64,000 nt of DNA from Brachybacterium sp. EE-P12 (GCF_003711805.1 NZ_QXCP01000004.1:124001-188000); one strand, 5' to 3'; counted from the first letter of the stretch, positions 1-8,780 are shown. Notes: generated by a model from the sequence alone, not told the origin. Made by a program: numbers and translations.

Positions 1-422
1 TCGGCACCATGGTCGCGACCGTCGTCGTGCTCGTGGTGTGCCTCGCCCTCGCCTTCGGCGCCGGCTCTGGCGGCACCGGCGGCATGGTGATCTGGCCCCT
101 GTTCGGCACCACCAACCAGATCCTGGCGGCATTGACTCTGTCGATCCTCGCCGTGATGCTCATGCGCACGCGCCGCCCGGTGCTGCCGATCCTGCTCCCG
201 CTGCTGTTCGTGCTGTTCGTGAGCGTGTTCGCTCTGCTGGTCCAGGTGGGGCAGTACGCGGCCGAGGGCAACTGGCTGCTGCTCGCGCTCGACATCATCA
301 TCCTGGTCGCCGCGGTCTGGGTGATCGTCGAGTCCGCGATTGCGCTGACCCGAGCCCGCACCGAGCCGCCCGAGGACGAGGGCGCCGACGAGGAGCCCCT
401 CGAGGACTCCTCCGTCCGGTGA
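1..422 (+). CDS. cstA: CstA carbon starvation transporter, C-terminal part (5' end outside window)
   Basis: Partial gene: reading is already open at the left edge and about 139 C-terminal codons are present. Four hydrophobic segments are visible, and the block GGMVIWPLFGTTNQILAAL is characteristic of the CstA/BtsT family of inner-membrane pyruvate/peptide transporters. The C-terminus ends in an acidic tail rich in Glu and Asp. The stop codon overlaps the GTG start of the next gene by four bases (GTGA), so the two are probably translationally coupled. Family assignment is firm; the substrate in this organism is inferred from the family. Confidence 0.9.
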   Translation, partial: GTMVATVVVLVVCLALAFGAGSGGTGGMVIWPLFGTTNQILAALTLSILAVMLMRTRRPVLPILLPLLFVLFVSVFALLVQVGQYAAEGNWLLLALDIIILVAAVWVIVESAIALTRARTEPPEDEGADEEPLEDSSVR

Positions 423-682
423 CGGCCGCGTCCCGCCTGCGGGCCCTGACGGAGGGGCTCCACGAGTTCTACGTCGGTCCGTACCGGCGCACCTTCGCCC
501 GCGCGCAGCGGGAACAGGACGACCTGTTCCGGATGCTGGTGATGAGCGAGATGCTCGGTGTCCCGAATCCCGCCTCGTACTACACGGCGGAGCTGCTGCC
601 GGTCCTCTACGACGGCTTCCACGACTGGCACCGGCGGATGGGGATGGAGCGATCGCCGCTGGAGGAGTTCCGATGCTGCTGA
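419..682 (+). CDS. Small CC-tail protein (cory-CC-star type), likely CstA partner
   Basis: An 87-residue protein that starts at a GTG overlapping the cstA stop and ends in Phe-Arg-Cys-Cys before the stop codon. The body is soluble and rich in Arg, Tyr and Phe (EFYVGPYRRTF near residue 15). I recall an actinobacterial family called cory-CC-star with this size and Cys-Cys end. The E. coli YbdD/YjiX proteins, which work with CstA/BtsT, also end in Arg-Cys-Cys. Position directly after cstA and a 10-base overlap with the following ArsA-type ATPase gene support one transcription unit. That it is an accessory subunit of the transporter is inference; homology to YbdD is not shown here, only the shared tail and context. 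Confidence 0.75.
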   Translation: MTAASRLRALTEGLHEFYVGPYRRTFARAQREQDDLFRMLVMSEMLGVPNPASYYTAELLPVLYDGFHDWHRRMGMERSPLEEFRCC

Positions 683-1701
683 GCCTCGCGCAGTCCCGCC
701 GCGTGCTCTTCCTCGGCGGGAAGGGCGGGGTCGGCAAGACCACCCTCGCCTCGGCGGTCGCCCTCGATGCCGCCCGGTCCGGCAGGCGCGTCCTCGTCGT
801 CTCGACCGATCCCGCCCACAACCTCGGCCACCTGTGGGAGCGCCGCATCGGCGACCGGGTCACCCGGCTCGCCGACGGGGCGGACGGGGGAGCGGTCCAC
901 GGCATCGAGATCGATCCCGACGCGACCACGGACCAGCACCTGCGCGACGTGGGCTCCACCCTCAAGCGGCTCATGCCCCGCCCCCTCCACGGCGAGGTCG
1001 ACAAGCACATGGACCTCTCCCGTCGCTCCCCGGGCACCCACGAGGCGGCGGTGCTCGAGCGGATGACCGAGCTGGTCGAGCGGGGCCGGTCGGAGTTCGA
1101 CCTGGTCGTCCTCGACACCGCCCCGAGCGGTCACACCGCCCGCCTCATGGCGCTGCCCGAGGTCATGACCGCCTGGACCGACGGGCTGCTCGCCCGGCGC
1201 GAGAAGTCCGCGCGCCTGGGCGCGGCGCGGCGACGGCTCGACCTCGGCACCTCCGTGCTCGGCTCGGCGGCCCCCCGGGACCCGCTCGAGCAGCGGGACG
1301 AGGAGATCCGCGCGATCCTCCTGCGGCGTCGCGATCGTCTCGTCCGGCTGCGCGAGACCCTCACCGACCGCTCCGTGACCTCCTTCGCGATCGTGCTGGC
1401 CGCCGAGCGGCTGCCGGTCCTGGAGACGATCGCGCTGCACGAGGAGCTGGTCCGCACCGGAGTCGACGTCGGCGCTCTGGTGGTGAACAAGCGCTCGCCG
1501 GCGGATCGCGGGGGCTTCCTCGCCCGCCGCCGCGCGGTCGAGGAGGAGCATCTCGCCACGCTCCGCAGCGCCCTGCCCGGCGTGCCCTGCCAGGAGATCC
1601 CGCTGGGGGAGGAGGACGTCGTCGGGCCCGCGGCGCTCGCCCGCTTCGCCCGTCACCTGGGTCCCCGGGACGACCAGGCCGCCGTGACCGGGCGCGGATA
1701 G
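673..1701 (+). CDS. ArsA/Get3-family P-loop ATPase
   Basis: A 342-residue cytosolic ATPase of the ArsA/Get3 (SIMIBI) type. The deviant Walker A GGKGGVGKTT is at residues 15-24, the A-prime-like STDPAHNLG at about 44-52, and the switch/Walker B region DTAPSGHTA at 148-156. Length fits a single-domain ArsA protein. Only one Cys is seen (near residue 310), so the classical arsenite-binding Cys set is absent and an arsenic role is unlikely. The ATG follows a GGAGGAG ribosome site at 661-667 and overlaps the end of the CC-tail gene. With cstA and the CC-tail gene it forms a probable three-gene unit; a role in targeting or assembling that pair is inference. Confidence 0.85.
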   Translation: MLLSLAQSRRVLFLGGKGGVGKTTLASAVALDAARSGRRVLVVSTDPAHNLGHLWERRIGDRVTRLADGADGGAVHGIEIDPDATTDQHLRDVGSTLKRLMPRPLHGEVDKHMDLSRRSPGTHEAAVLERMTELVERGRSEFDLVVLDTAPSGHTARLMALPEVMTAWTDGLLARREKSARLGAARRRLDLGTSVLGSAAPRDPLEQRDEEIRAILLRRRDRLVRLRETLTDRSVTSFAIVLAAERLPVLETIALHEELVRTGVDVGALVVNKRSPADRGGFLARRRAVEEEHLATLRSALPGVPCQEIPLGEEDVVGPAALARFARHLGPRDDQAAVTGRG

Positions 1702-1715
1702 ACTCGCCGCCACCG

Positions 1716-1725
1716 TTCCCGGGAA
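1716..1725. promoter_or_regulatory. Palindrome before LacI-type gene, possible self-operator
   Basis: Perfect 10-base palindrome TTCCCGGGAA in the 56-base gap between the ArsA-type ATPase gene and the LacI-type regulator, about 33 bases before its ATG. LacI regulators often control themselves, so this is a candidate operator; the short length makes it only suggestive. Confidence 0.3.
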
Positions 1726-1757
1726 TCGCATCGCACCGCCGCAGGAAGGCTGCCGAC

Positions 1758-2798
1758 ATGACCCACGACCTCCGCGGCTCCAGACCCCGCGCCGCGGTGA
1801 CCCTCGCCGACGTCGCCCGGGAAGCAGGGGTGTCCCTCGCGACCGCGTCCTTCGTGCTCTCGGGTCGCGGCGGGGCGCGCTCCGCGGGCTCCGCCGCGAC
1901 GAAGGCGAAGGTGCGCGCGGCCGCGGAGGAGCTCGGCTACGTCCCCAACCGTCACGCCCAGGCGATGCGCACCGGACGGGGCGGAGGGATCGTCCTCGCG
2001 CTCGGCACGCTCGACGATCCCTGGGGCGTGCAGCTCGCGCACCGGGTGCGCGCGCAGGCGCTGCCCCATGAGCTGTCCACGCTGGTCCTGGCCGACGAGC
2101 GCTGGTACGAGTACCTGCTGGGCGCCTCGGCCGACGCCGCGCTCGTCACCAGCATCGACTTCGTCCCCGACGGCCCCGCGCAGGTGCGACGCCTCGCCGA
2201 CGCGACCCAGACGGGGCTGGTCGCCTTCAGCGCGCAGATGGAGCCGGAGGGCTTCGATGTGGTCTCCTCCTCGCCGCTGCCGGCGATCGGGGCGGCCTAC
2301 GCGCGGCTGCGCGCCCGGCACGCCCGGGTGCAGCTGCTGGCGCCCGAGATCGACCGACCCGGCGGAACCCTGGCCCATCCCCGCACCCGGGCCTTCCTCG
2401 CGGCGGCCGAGGCGCACGGCGAGGATGCGGGCGCGCTCGTGCACGTGACCCCCGAGGGGAGCCACGAGACGTATCAGGCCGCCCTGGAGTGGATCACGGG
2501 ACCGGACCGCCCCACCGCGGTGGTGTGCTTCACCGGCTATCAGGCCGTCGCGCTGCAGATCGCGGCCGAGCGCGCGGGGCTCTCCGTCCCCGACGACCTC
2601 GAGTTCGCGGCCATCGGCGACATCCCCGCCACCTCGGAGTTCTTCGGCCCGATCAGCTACTACGGGGTCGAGGGGGTCTTCGAGCGGCTCGCGGGCATCC
2701 TCGTGGACCGGGCCGTGGACCGCACGGACCGCCCCGGGCGGAAGCACGTCTTCGACTGGACCTTCTTCCCCGGGGCGACGACGGCCGAGGACGTCTGA
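1758..2798 (+). CDS. LacI-family transcriptional regulator (paralogue of the 9749 gene)
   Basis: A 346-residue repressor-type regulator. The N-terminal helix-turn-helix is at about residues 14-40 (VTLADVAREAGVSLATASFV) and the hinge helix with YVPNRHAQAM at 61-70. The rest is a periplasmic-binding-like effector domain ending in FFPGATTAEDV. The effector domain is unusual for LacI in its first strand (GGGIVLALGTLDDPWGVQL) but is shared closely with the gene at 9749, which lacks the helix-turn-helix. The start is an ATG preceded by GCAGGAAGG. Its target is unknown; the convergent MFS exporter gene is the nearest neighbour but shares no promoter with it. Confidence 0.88.
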   Translation: MTHDLRGSRPRAAVTLADVAREAGVSLATASFVLSGRGGARSAGSAATKAKVRAAAEELGYVPNRHAQAMRTGRGGGIVLALGTLDDPWGVQLAHRVRAQALPHELSTLVLADERWYEYLLGASADAALVTSIDFVPDGPAQVRRLADATQTGLVAFSAQMEPEGFDVVSSSPLPAIGAAYARLRARHARVQLLAPEIDRPGGTLAHPRTRAFLAAAEAHGEDAGALVHVTPEGSHETYQAALEWITGPDRPTAVVCFTGYQAVALQIAAERAGLSVPDDLEFAAIGDIPATSEFFGPISYYGVEGVFERLAGILVDRAVDRTDRPGRKHVFDWTFFPGATTAEDV

Positions 2799-2806
2799 GC
2801 CGGGAC

Positions 2807-2826
2807 GCTGCGGTCGCCGACGCAGC
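2807..2826. terminator. Short hairpin between convergent genes
   Basis: GCTGCG (2807-2812) and CGCAGC (2821-2826) form a 6-bp stem with an 8-base loop in the 27-base gap between the convergent LacI and MFS genes. No T-run follows. It could help end transcription on both strands, but evidence is weak. Confidence 0.3.
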
Positions 2827-4304
2827 TACGCGCGGCGGGGCCGTCGCAGCGTCGCCGCGAGCGCCGTCGCGATCGTGCACATCACGCCACCGGCGACGAA
2901 GGCCCAGGTCGCTCCCGAGGCCTGGGCGAGGGCGGCACCGGCGCCGGACTCCGCCGCGACGGCGGCACCGAGCGTCATCAGCGCGATGAACACGGCGGTG
3001 CCGAGAGCCCCGGCGAGCTGCTGGAGGGTGTTGAGGATCGCCGAGCCGTGGCCGTAGAGCTCCTTCGGCAGCGCCCCGAGGGACAGCGCCATCAGCGGCG
3101 TCATCACCATCGACATGCCGATCCCGAGCGGGACGTTCAGCGCCACGATCAGACCCCGGGTGGCGTCGGCGTCCAGCAGCAGCATCGACGCCCAGCTCAC
3201 CAGCGCCATCAGCGCCGCGCCGGGCACCACGATCGGGAGCGGACCGACACGGTCGTAGAGGTGGCCGACGAGCGGGCCCAGCAGCCCGGAGGCCGCCGCG
3301 CCCGGCAGCATCGTCAGCCCCACGGCGAGGGTCGACATGCCCAGCGCCCCGGTCATGTACAGCGGCAGCGCCACGACGGTGCCGAGCATCGTCGCGAAGC
3401 ACAGCAGGATCACCAGGATCGAGATCAGATAGGTGCGCACGGTCAGCGGCCGCAGGTCCAGCAGCGGCTCCGCCCCGCGGGCACGCAGCCGGATCTGGCG
3501 CGCGGTGAACACGGCGAGGGACAGCAGCCCGAGCGTGCCGGCCAGGAGCGGCACGAGGCGCGCCTGCCCGTCGACGATCGCGCTGATCGAGGCGAGGGCA
3601 TAGATGATGCCGCCGAAGCCGATCGCGGAGAGCACCACGGAGAGCACGTCGATCCGCACTGCGCGGGGCTCGGTGTAGTTGCGCATGAACAGCAGCCCGA
3701 TCACCAGCGCGACCACGATGATCGGCAGCATCATCACGAACAGGTGGTGCCAGGTGCCGTGCTCGAGGATCAGCCCGGAGATCGTCGGCCCGAGCGCGGG
3801 CGCCGCGGAGATCACCACGCCCACGAGCCCCATCACGAGGCCGCGGGCGTGCAGCGGCACGAGCGCGAGCACGGTCGTCATCAGCAGCGGCAGCACCATC
3901 GCGGTGCCGGCCGCCTGGATCACGCGCGCCCCGAGCAGCACGCCGAAGGTCGGCGCGATGACGGCCAGCACGGTGCCGGCGAGGAAGAGCGTCATCGCGA
4001 CGGTGAACACGGTCCGCACCGACAGGCGCGTCATGAGGAAGCCGGTGGTCGGGATGACCACGGCCATGGTGAGCATGAACCCGGTGGAGAGCCACTGCGC
4101 GGTCACGGCCGTGATCGACAGGTCCGCCATCAGCACGGGCAGCGCGACCGACAGCAGGGTCTCGTTGAGGATCATCACGAACGCGGAGACCACGAGCACG
4201 GCGATGATCGGCGTGACCCGTGTGCTCGTGGGGGCGGAGGGGCGCGCGGACTCGGCGCCGAGGGCGGGCATCTCGCCGGTGGGAGTGGGGGTGGAGGCGT
4301 GCAT
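2826..4304 (-). CDS. MFS transporter, DHA2 (EmrB/QacA) drug-exporter type
   Basis: A membrane protein of about 492 residues with roughly 14 hydrophobic segments, the size and topology of the DHA2 family of proton-driven exporters. Characteristic stretches are NETLLSVALPVLMADL in the first helix region, TAQWLSTGFMLTMA in the second, and the motif C-like region around GPTISGLILEH. I chose the ATG at 4304 (MHASTPT). A GTG at 4361 would add 19 residues, and neither start has a strong ribosome site. The substrate cannot be deduced. It is convergent with the upstream LacI gene and followed by a two-component system on the same strand. Confidence 0.82.
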   Translation of the reverse strand: MHASTPTPTGEMPALGAESARPSAPTSTRVTPIIAVLVVSAFVMILNETLLSVALPVLMADLSITAVTAQWLSTGFMLTMAVVIPTTGFLMTRLSVRTVFTVAMTLFLAGTVLAVIAPTFGVLLGARVIQAAGTAMVLPLLMTTVLALVPLHARGLVMGLVGVVISAAPALGPTISGLILEHGTWHHLFVMMLPIIVVALVIGLLFMRNYTEPRAVRIDVLSVVLSAIGFGGIIYALASISAIVDGQARLVPLLAGTLGLLSLAVFTARQIRLRARGAEPLLDLRPLTVRTYLISILVILLCFATMLGTVVALPLYMTGALGMSTLAVGLTMLPGAAASGLLGPLVGHLYDRVGPLPIVVPGAALMALVSWASMLLLDADATRGLIVALNVPLGIGMSMVMTPLMALSLGALPKELYGHGSAILNTLQQLAGALGTAVFIALMTLGAAVAAESGAGAALAQASGATWAFVAGGVMCTIATALAATLRRPRRA

Positions 4305-4438
4305 GCGGGGAGGCGTGCTTTCGTCTGGTGGCGGTCCGACGAGCCGGGACCCGCGGGTCACCCGTCGGAGGGGCGCGCGGACATGGTCCGGGCCCGGGGT
4401 GATCCTGTCACGCCGCTCCGCTTCTCGTCACCGTGATA

Positions 4439-5104
4439 TCAGCGACCGTCCCCGGGGCGCACGAGCCCGGACTCGTAGGCGAGGACCACCAGGCGCGAGC
4501 GGTCCCGGGCCCGGAGCTTGGCGAGCAGGCGGCTCACGTAGGTGCGGGCGGTGGCGGGGGAGAGGTGCAGCCGCGCCCCGATCTCGTCGTTGCTCATCCC
4601 GCGGCCGACGAGCGCGAGCACCTCCCGTTCCCGGGGCGTCAGAGCGTCCAGCAGGCCCGGCTCGACGCGGGTGGCGAGGTGCTCGCCGAGCCGGGCGAGC
4701 ACGGTGGTGGTCACCGCGGGGGAGAGCAGCGCCTCTCCGCCCGCGACCACCCGCACCGCCTCGCGCAGCGCGGCCGGGGCGACGTCCTTGAGCAGGTACC
4801 CGGCCGCACCCGCCCGGATCGCGGCGAGGACGTCCTCGTCCTCGTCGAAGGTGGTCAGCACCACCACCCGCACCTCGTCCAGAGTCGGGTCGGCGGTGAT
4901 CCGCGCGGTCGCCGCGATCCCGTCGAGCAGCGGCATGCGCAGGTCCATGAGCACCAGGTCGGGCCGCAGCTCCCGCACCCGGGCGAGACCCGCGCAGCCG
5001 TCGGCCGCCTCGCCCACCACCTCGATGTCGCCGTCGCGCTCGGCCAGCGCCCGCAGCCCCGTGCGCACGAGCTCCTGGTCGTCGACCAGCACGATCCGGA
5101 TCAC
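4439..5104 (-). CDS. NarL/FixJ-type response regulator
   Basis: A 221-residue DNA-binding response regulator. The receiver domain has the acidic pair DD at residues 8-9, the phospho-acceptor Asp at about 54 (LVLMDLRMP) and Lys in YLLKDVAP near 105. The C-terminal LuxR-type helix-turn-helix begins at LTPREREVLALV and ends with LLAKLRARDRSRLVVLAY. The gene overlaps the 3' end of the histidine kinase gene by four bases, making a kinase-first operon. The ligand or signal is not visible. The two small membrane-protein genes nearby and the MFS exporter are possible targets. Confidence 0.9.
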   Translation of the reverse strand: MIRIVLVDDQELVRTGLRALAERDGDIEVVGEAADGCAGLARVRELRPDLVLMDLRMPLLDGIAATARITADPTLDEVRVVVLTTFDEDEDVLAAIRAGAAGYLLKDVAPAALREAVRVVAGGEALLSPAVTTTVLARLGEHLATRVEPGLLDALTPREREVLALVGRGMSNDEIGARLHLSPATARTYVSRLLAKLRARDRSRLVVLAYESGLVRPGDGR

Positions 5105-6300
5105 GGCTCCTCCTCCACCCGCGCGGGCAGCTCGACGCGCAACGCGAACCCCTCCCCGGGCGCGGTGCGCACGGCGAGGGTCCCGCCGAGCAGCCGGACC
5201 CGCTCGCGCATCCCCTGCAGGCCGACGCCGCCCTCGCCGCGCTCCTGGGCCGCGACGCCGCGGCCGTCGTCGATGATCCCGAGCCGCAGCCGTCCGTCCT
5301 GCACGCGGGCGCCGACCTGCAGCGAGCGCGCCCCGGCATGGCGCAGCACGTTGGTCACCGCTTCCTGCACGATCCGGTGCGCGGCGGCGTCCACCGCGGG
5401 GGAGAGAGCTCCGACGGGCACGTCGATCCGCTCATGGACCGTGATTCCGGTGGCGCGCGCCGGGGCCAGCAGCGCGGGCAGGTCGGCGAGCGTGCCGACG
5501 AGCCGGCCCGCGCCCCCGCCGTCCGTCTCCTCGCGCAGCAGGCGCACCATGGCCCTCAGCTCCTGCAGGGAGCGCCCGGCCTGCGCTCGCACCTCGCCGA
5601 CGGCGTCCGCCGCCCGGCCCTCCCCCGCGCCGAGAGCATCGGCGGCGACCCCGGCGTGCAGGGAGATCACCGAGAGGGAATGGCCGACGGTGTCGTGCAG
5701 CTCGCGGGAGATCCGCTCCCGCTCGGCGCGCAGGCGGAGCTCGGCCTGATGCCGGGCGCGCTCCTCGCGCAGACGGGCGATCTCCTCCTGCTGCGCGGCC
5801 TGCTCCCGCTGGGCCCGCACCGCGACGCCGAGCGCGACCGCCGCCGCGAGCAGCCCCAGGTTCGTCATCGCATCGGTGCCGAGGACCGTGCCCAGCGGCT
5901 GGGGGTCGTCCCGCAGCCGGAACAGGAGGGAGACCGACAGCACCACGGCGCCGGTGCCGACGGCCCAGCGGGTCCGCCCCTGCTCCGCGGCGGAGAACGT
6001 CGCGCCGGCCACGGGCAGCGCGATCCCGATCGTCGGCAGGCCCAGGGTGTAGTACGCGAAGGTGCCCAGCGCGCTGAGCACGAGCACCGTCACGGGCAGG
6101 CGGCGGCGGGCGAGCAGCACCGCGCCGAACCCTGCCGCGAAAAGGTGCGCGAGCGGGGACGGGGCCTCGCCTGCGCTCGCCTGCACGATCGCGATCACGC
6201 TGGAGAGCACGAGCCACCCCCCGAGGGCGAGCAGTGCGTCGCCGGTCCGCAGCACCGGAGAGCGCCGTGAGCCGGGCGGGTCGTGCGGGATCTCTGCCAC
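5101..6300 (-). CDS. Sensor histidine kinase (HisKA_3 type)
   Basis: A 399-residue membrane kinase partnered with the overlapping response regulator. Four to five hydrophobic segments lie in residues 20-165, with no large extracellular domain, as in DesK/LiaS-like intramembrane sensors. A coiled linker (residues 165-195) leads to the dimerisation/phospho-acceptor helix with His at about 202 (ELHDTVGHSLSV). The HATPase domain shows IVQEAVTNVLRHAG (N-box) and IIDDGRG (G1). The next gene upstream is divergent, so the promoter lies in the 131 bases from 6301 to 6431. Confidence 0.9.
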   Translation of the reverse strand: MAEIPHDPPGSRRSPVLRTGDALLALGGWLVLSSVIAIVQASAGEAPSPLAHLFAAGFGAVLLARRRLPVTVLVLSALGTFAYYTLGLPTIGIALPVAGATFSAAEQGRTRWAVGTGAVVLSVSLLFRLRDDPQPLGTVLGTDAMTNLGLLAAAVALGVAVRAQREQAAQQEEIARLREERARHQAELRLRAERERISRELHDTVGHSLSVISLHAGVAADALGAGEGRAADAVGEVRAQAGRSLQELRAMVRLLREETDGGGAGRLVGTLADLPALLAPARATGITVHERIDVPVGALSPAVDAAAHRIVQEAVTNVLRHAGARSLQVGARVQDGRLRLGIIDDGRGVAAQERGEGGVGLQGMRERVRLLGGTLAVRTAPGEGFALRVELPARVEEEP

Positions 6301-6431
6301 GGACTCAGCCTAGGAGGGCGGGGAGCGGGGCGCCCCCTCCTGCGGGCGCAGGCGACCGTCGCCTCCCGACGTACCCCGCTCGCGACGGTCGGCCGTTGTC
6401 GCGCGCCGCTCCCCGGCCCGAGCATCGGGGC

Positions 6432-6926
6432 ATGTCTCCCGCCTCCGCCCGCCTCTCGCCCTCCCTCGGCCTCGGTCTGCTCGCCCTCGTCCGCCCGCTC
6501 GCGAGCATCGTCGTGGAGCAGTCGGGGCACGAGCTGGGTGCCGCGCCCCGTCTCCTCCTCACCGCCGCGATCACCCTGGTGTGGGTGGCGGCGATGGGGC
6601 TCGGCCGTGCGCCCCGCCCGGTCCTGACCCTCGTGCTCGCGGGGACCGCCTACGCCGTCGCCGCGATCGTGCTCAGCGGCATCCTGTCCCCGCTGCTGCT
6701 CGGCCACCTGTCCGGCCCGCTCGCCCGGCCCCTCGCGATCGTGCCGATGCTGCTGGTGAACGCGCTGTGGGGCCTGATCGCGGGGCTGCTCGCGCTCGGC
6801 GTGCGGCGCCTGCGCGGCACCGCGGTCACGAGCCGCGGTGCTGCTGCCACCACAGCGCCGCCTGCACCCGGGAGTCCAGGCCCAGCTTCGCGAGCGCATG
6901 GGAGAGATGGGACTTCACGGTCGTGA
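6432..6926 (+). CDS. Small polytopic membrane protein, function unknown
   Basis: A 164-residue protein with about four hydrophobic helices in the first 125 residues. The charged, Ala/Pro/Gly/Ser-rich tail of about 35-40 residues does not look like a domain. I do not recognise the family. It is divergent from the first kinase gene and its last 101 bases are antisense to the 3' end of the second response regulator gene, so the odd tail is a by-product of that overlap or the real end is shorter in relatives. Its location between two kinase/regulator pairs suggests it may be controlled by one of them. Confidence 0.6.
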   Translation: MSPASARLSPSLGLGLLALVRPLASIVVEQSGHELGAAPRLLLTAAITLVWVAAMGLGRAPRPVLTLVLAGTAYAVAAIVLSGILSPLLLGHLSGPLARPLAIVPMLLVNALWGLIAGLLALGVRRLRGTAVTSRGAAATTAPPAPGSPGPASRAHGRDGTSRS

Positions 6927-7518
6927 TCTCCACGAACAGCTCCCGGGCGATCTGCTGGTTCGTCAGCCCCTGCGCCACGAGCGCCAGGACGTCCTCCTCC
7001 CGACCGGTGAGCGCGGGCTGAGGGGTGACGGGCGCCCGGCCGGCGGGCGGAGAGGCCGACGGGACGGCCTCCCGGCCGCGCAGCGCCGCGACCACGGCCC
7101 GGGTCGCCGCCGCCGAGAGCACCGCGTCGCCGCGGTGCACGTCCCGCACCGCGGCGAGGATCCGGTCCGGCTCCTCGGACTTCACCAGATAGCCGTCGGC
7201 CCCCGCCGCGAGCGCGCCGAGGACGAACTCGTCGAGGTCGAAACCGGAGATCACCAGCACGCTCGCACCCGTCTCCCGCAGGCGCGGGGTGATCTCGATG
7301 CCGGTCGCGCCGGGCATCCGCACGTCGGTGAGCACCACATCGGGGCGGTGGCTGCGGGCGGCGGCGAGGGCGGAGGGCCCGTCGGCCGCCTCGGCGACCA
7401 CGGTGACGTCGGGGGCCGAGCCCAGCAGCGTCACCAGGCCCGACCGCACGGCCGGGTGATCATCGGCGACGACCACGCGGATCGGCGCGGCGGAGGAGGG
7501 GGTGATCATAGGGCTCAT
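6826..7518 (-). CDS. NarL/FixJ-type response regulator
   Basis: A 230-residue response regulator. Receiver features are ADDH at about residues 18-21, the acceptor Asp at about 65 (VVLTDVRMPG) and Lys in YLVKSEEPD. The LuxR-type helix-turn-helix starts at LTGREEDVLALV and includes NQQIARELFVEITTVKSHL. The ATG at 7518 overlaps the kinase stop by four bases (ATGA); a second in-frame ATG lies three codons later. It pairs with the kinase at 7515-8780. The C-terminal 101 bases are overlapped on the opposite strand by the small membrane-protein gene. Confidence 0.9.
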   Translation of the reverse strand: MSPMITPSSAAPIRVVVADDHPAVRSGLVTLLGSAPDVTVVAEAADGPSALAAARSHRPDVVLTDVRMPGATGIEITPRLRETGASVLVISGFDLDEFVLGALAAGADGYLVKSEEPDRILAAVRDVHRGDAVLSAAATRAVVAALRGREAVPSASPPAGRAPVTPQPALTGREEDVLALVAQGLTNQQIARELFVEITTVKSHLSHALAKLGLDSRVQAALWWQQHRGS

Positions 7519-8780
7519 CGCGGGTGCACCTCGGGGGTGGTGGGGAGCTGTCCGCTCCGGGACGCCTCGGCGGCCGGGCCGCCGTCGGCGGGCACCGTCC
7601 CGCACGGCAGCACGGCCTCGACCTGCCAGGCCGGAGCGCCGTCGGTCGCGGTGACCGGTCCGGAGCTCGCTCGCCCGCCGACCGCGGTCGCCCGGTGCTC
7701 GAGCGCGGCGCGGCCCAGTCCGGCGCCCACCGTCTTCCCGTCGGCCCGTGCGTTGGTCAGGTCGAGCCGCACGGAGCCGTCGCGGAGCGCGATGGTCAGA
7801 CGGATCGGCGCGCGGCCGTGGCGCTCCGCGTTCGTCACGGCCTCCGCCCCGATCCGCAGCAGCGCCGCCTGCACCGCCGGCGCCACCCGGGCGGGGTCCG
7901 TGAGCGCCGGGTCGATCCCGATCTGCGCCGCCGGGTCCCGCGCCTGCAGGCGCGCGGAGAGGGAGGGCCAGTCCAGGGTGGCGCTGGGCAGCGTCCCGCT
8001 CGGCGCGTCGGAGAGCACCCCGATCATCGCATGCAGGTCCCGCAGCGCGGCCTGGGCGGCCTCGCGCGAGGTGGCCAGGGACCTCGCGCGCGCCGCAGGG
8101 TCCTCGAGCGAGGCGGCCAGGGAGGAGTGCAGGGCGACGGCGCTGAGATGCCCGGCGATCACGTCGTGCAGGTCGTGGGCGATCGAGCGGCGCTCCGCCT
8201 CGACCGCACGGGCCGCCCGGCTCTCGGCCAGCTCGTGCTCGAGTCCGGCGAGATCCTCTGCCGTGCGCCGCGCCTCCCGGTGGTGGCGCACCTCCCAGCC
8301 CCAGAGCAGCGGGGTGCTGACCATCAGCCCGCTGATCATCACGACGAGGAACACGACCGGGCCCGGCGCGCCCGAGACCAGCGCTGCGAGCACGGCGCCC
8401 GCCCCCGCCGCGATCGCGATCCCCGTGCACGCGCGGGCGACCCGGCGGGAGCCGTGCATGACCGGCATGAACAGGGCTTCGAACAGCAGGAAGTAGGCGG
8501 AGATCTGCCCGCCCCCGATGATCTCCGCGACCGCGAGCGGGCCCGCGACGCAGAACGCGACCACGGGGCGGCCCCGGCGCCAGCACAGGCTCGCACAGGC
8601 CGCGAGCATCAGTGCGACCGAGACCGGCCGCGACCACTGCGGTCCGTCGCCGAGGAAGCCCGAGCCGCCCACCCCTGAGGCGGCCAGCACCAGCACGAGC
8701 GCCGCGTAGATCCCCGCGATCACCAGGTCACGGCGCGTGACCTGCGGCGGCGCGGCGTCGGCGCGAGCATCGGCGGGCAT
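7515..8780 (-). CDS. Sensor histidine kinase (HisKA_3 type)
   Basis: A 421-residue kinase. Residues 18-165 hold about five to six hydrophobic segments, followed by a short coiled region and the acceptor motif AHDLHDVIAGHLSAVALHS with His at about 205. The ATPase domain has IGAEAVTNAERHG (N-box); the G-boxes are degenerate (LTNARADGKTVGAGLGRAAL), which is common in this subgroup. The ATG at 8780 (MPADARADAA) is chosen because it begins just before the first membrane segment; longer in-frame starts give a low-complexity extension. Operon with the overlapping response regulator. Confidence 0.88.
   Translation of the reverse strand: MPADARADAAPPQVTRRDLVIAGIYAALVLVLAASGVGGSGFLGDGPQWSRPVSVALMLAACASLCWRRGRPVVAFCVAGPLAVAEIIGGGQISAYFLLFEALFMPVMHGSRRVARACTGIAIAAGAGAVLAALVSGAPGPVVFLVVMISGLMVSTPLLWGWEVRHHREARRTAEDLAGLEHELAESRAARAVEAERRSIAHDLHDVIAGHLSAVALHSSLAASLEDPAARARSLATSREAAQAALRDLHAMIGVLSDAPSGTLPSATLDWPSLSARLQARDPAAQIGIDPALTDPARVAPAVQAALLRIGAEAVTNAERHGRAPIRLTIALRDGSVRLDLTNARADGKTVGAGLGRAALEHRATAVGGRASSGPVTATDGAPAWQVEAVLPCGTVPADGGPAAEASRSGQLPTTPEVHPR

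Noticed and set aside
4305-4361. Longer GTG start for the DHA2 transporter
   Set aside because: The added residues are Pro/Arg-rich with no ribosome site, though it cannot be excluded.
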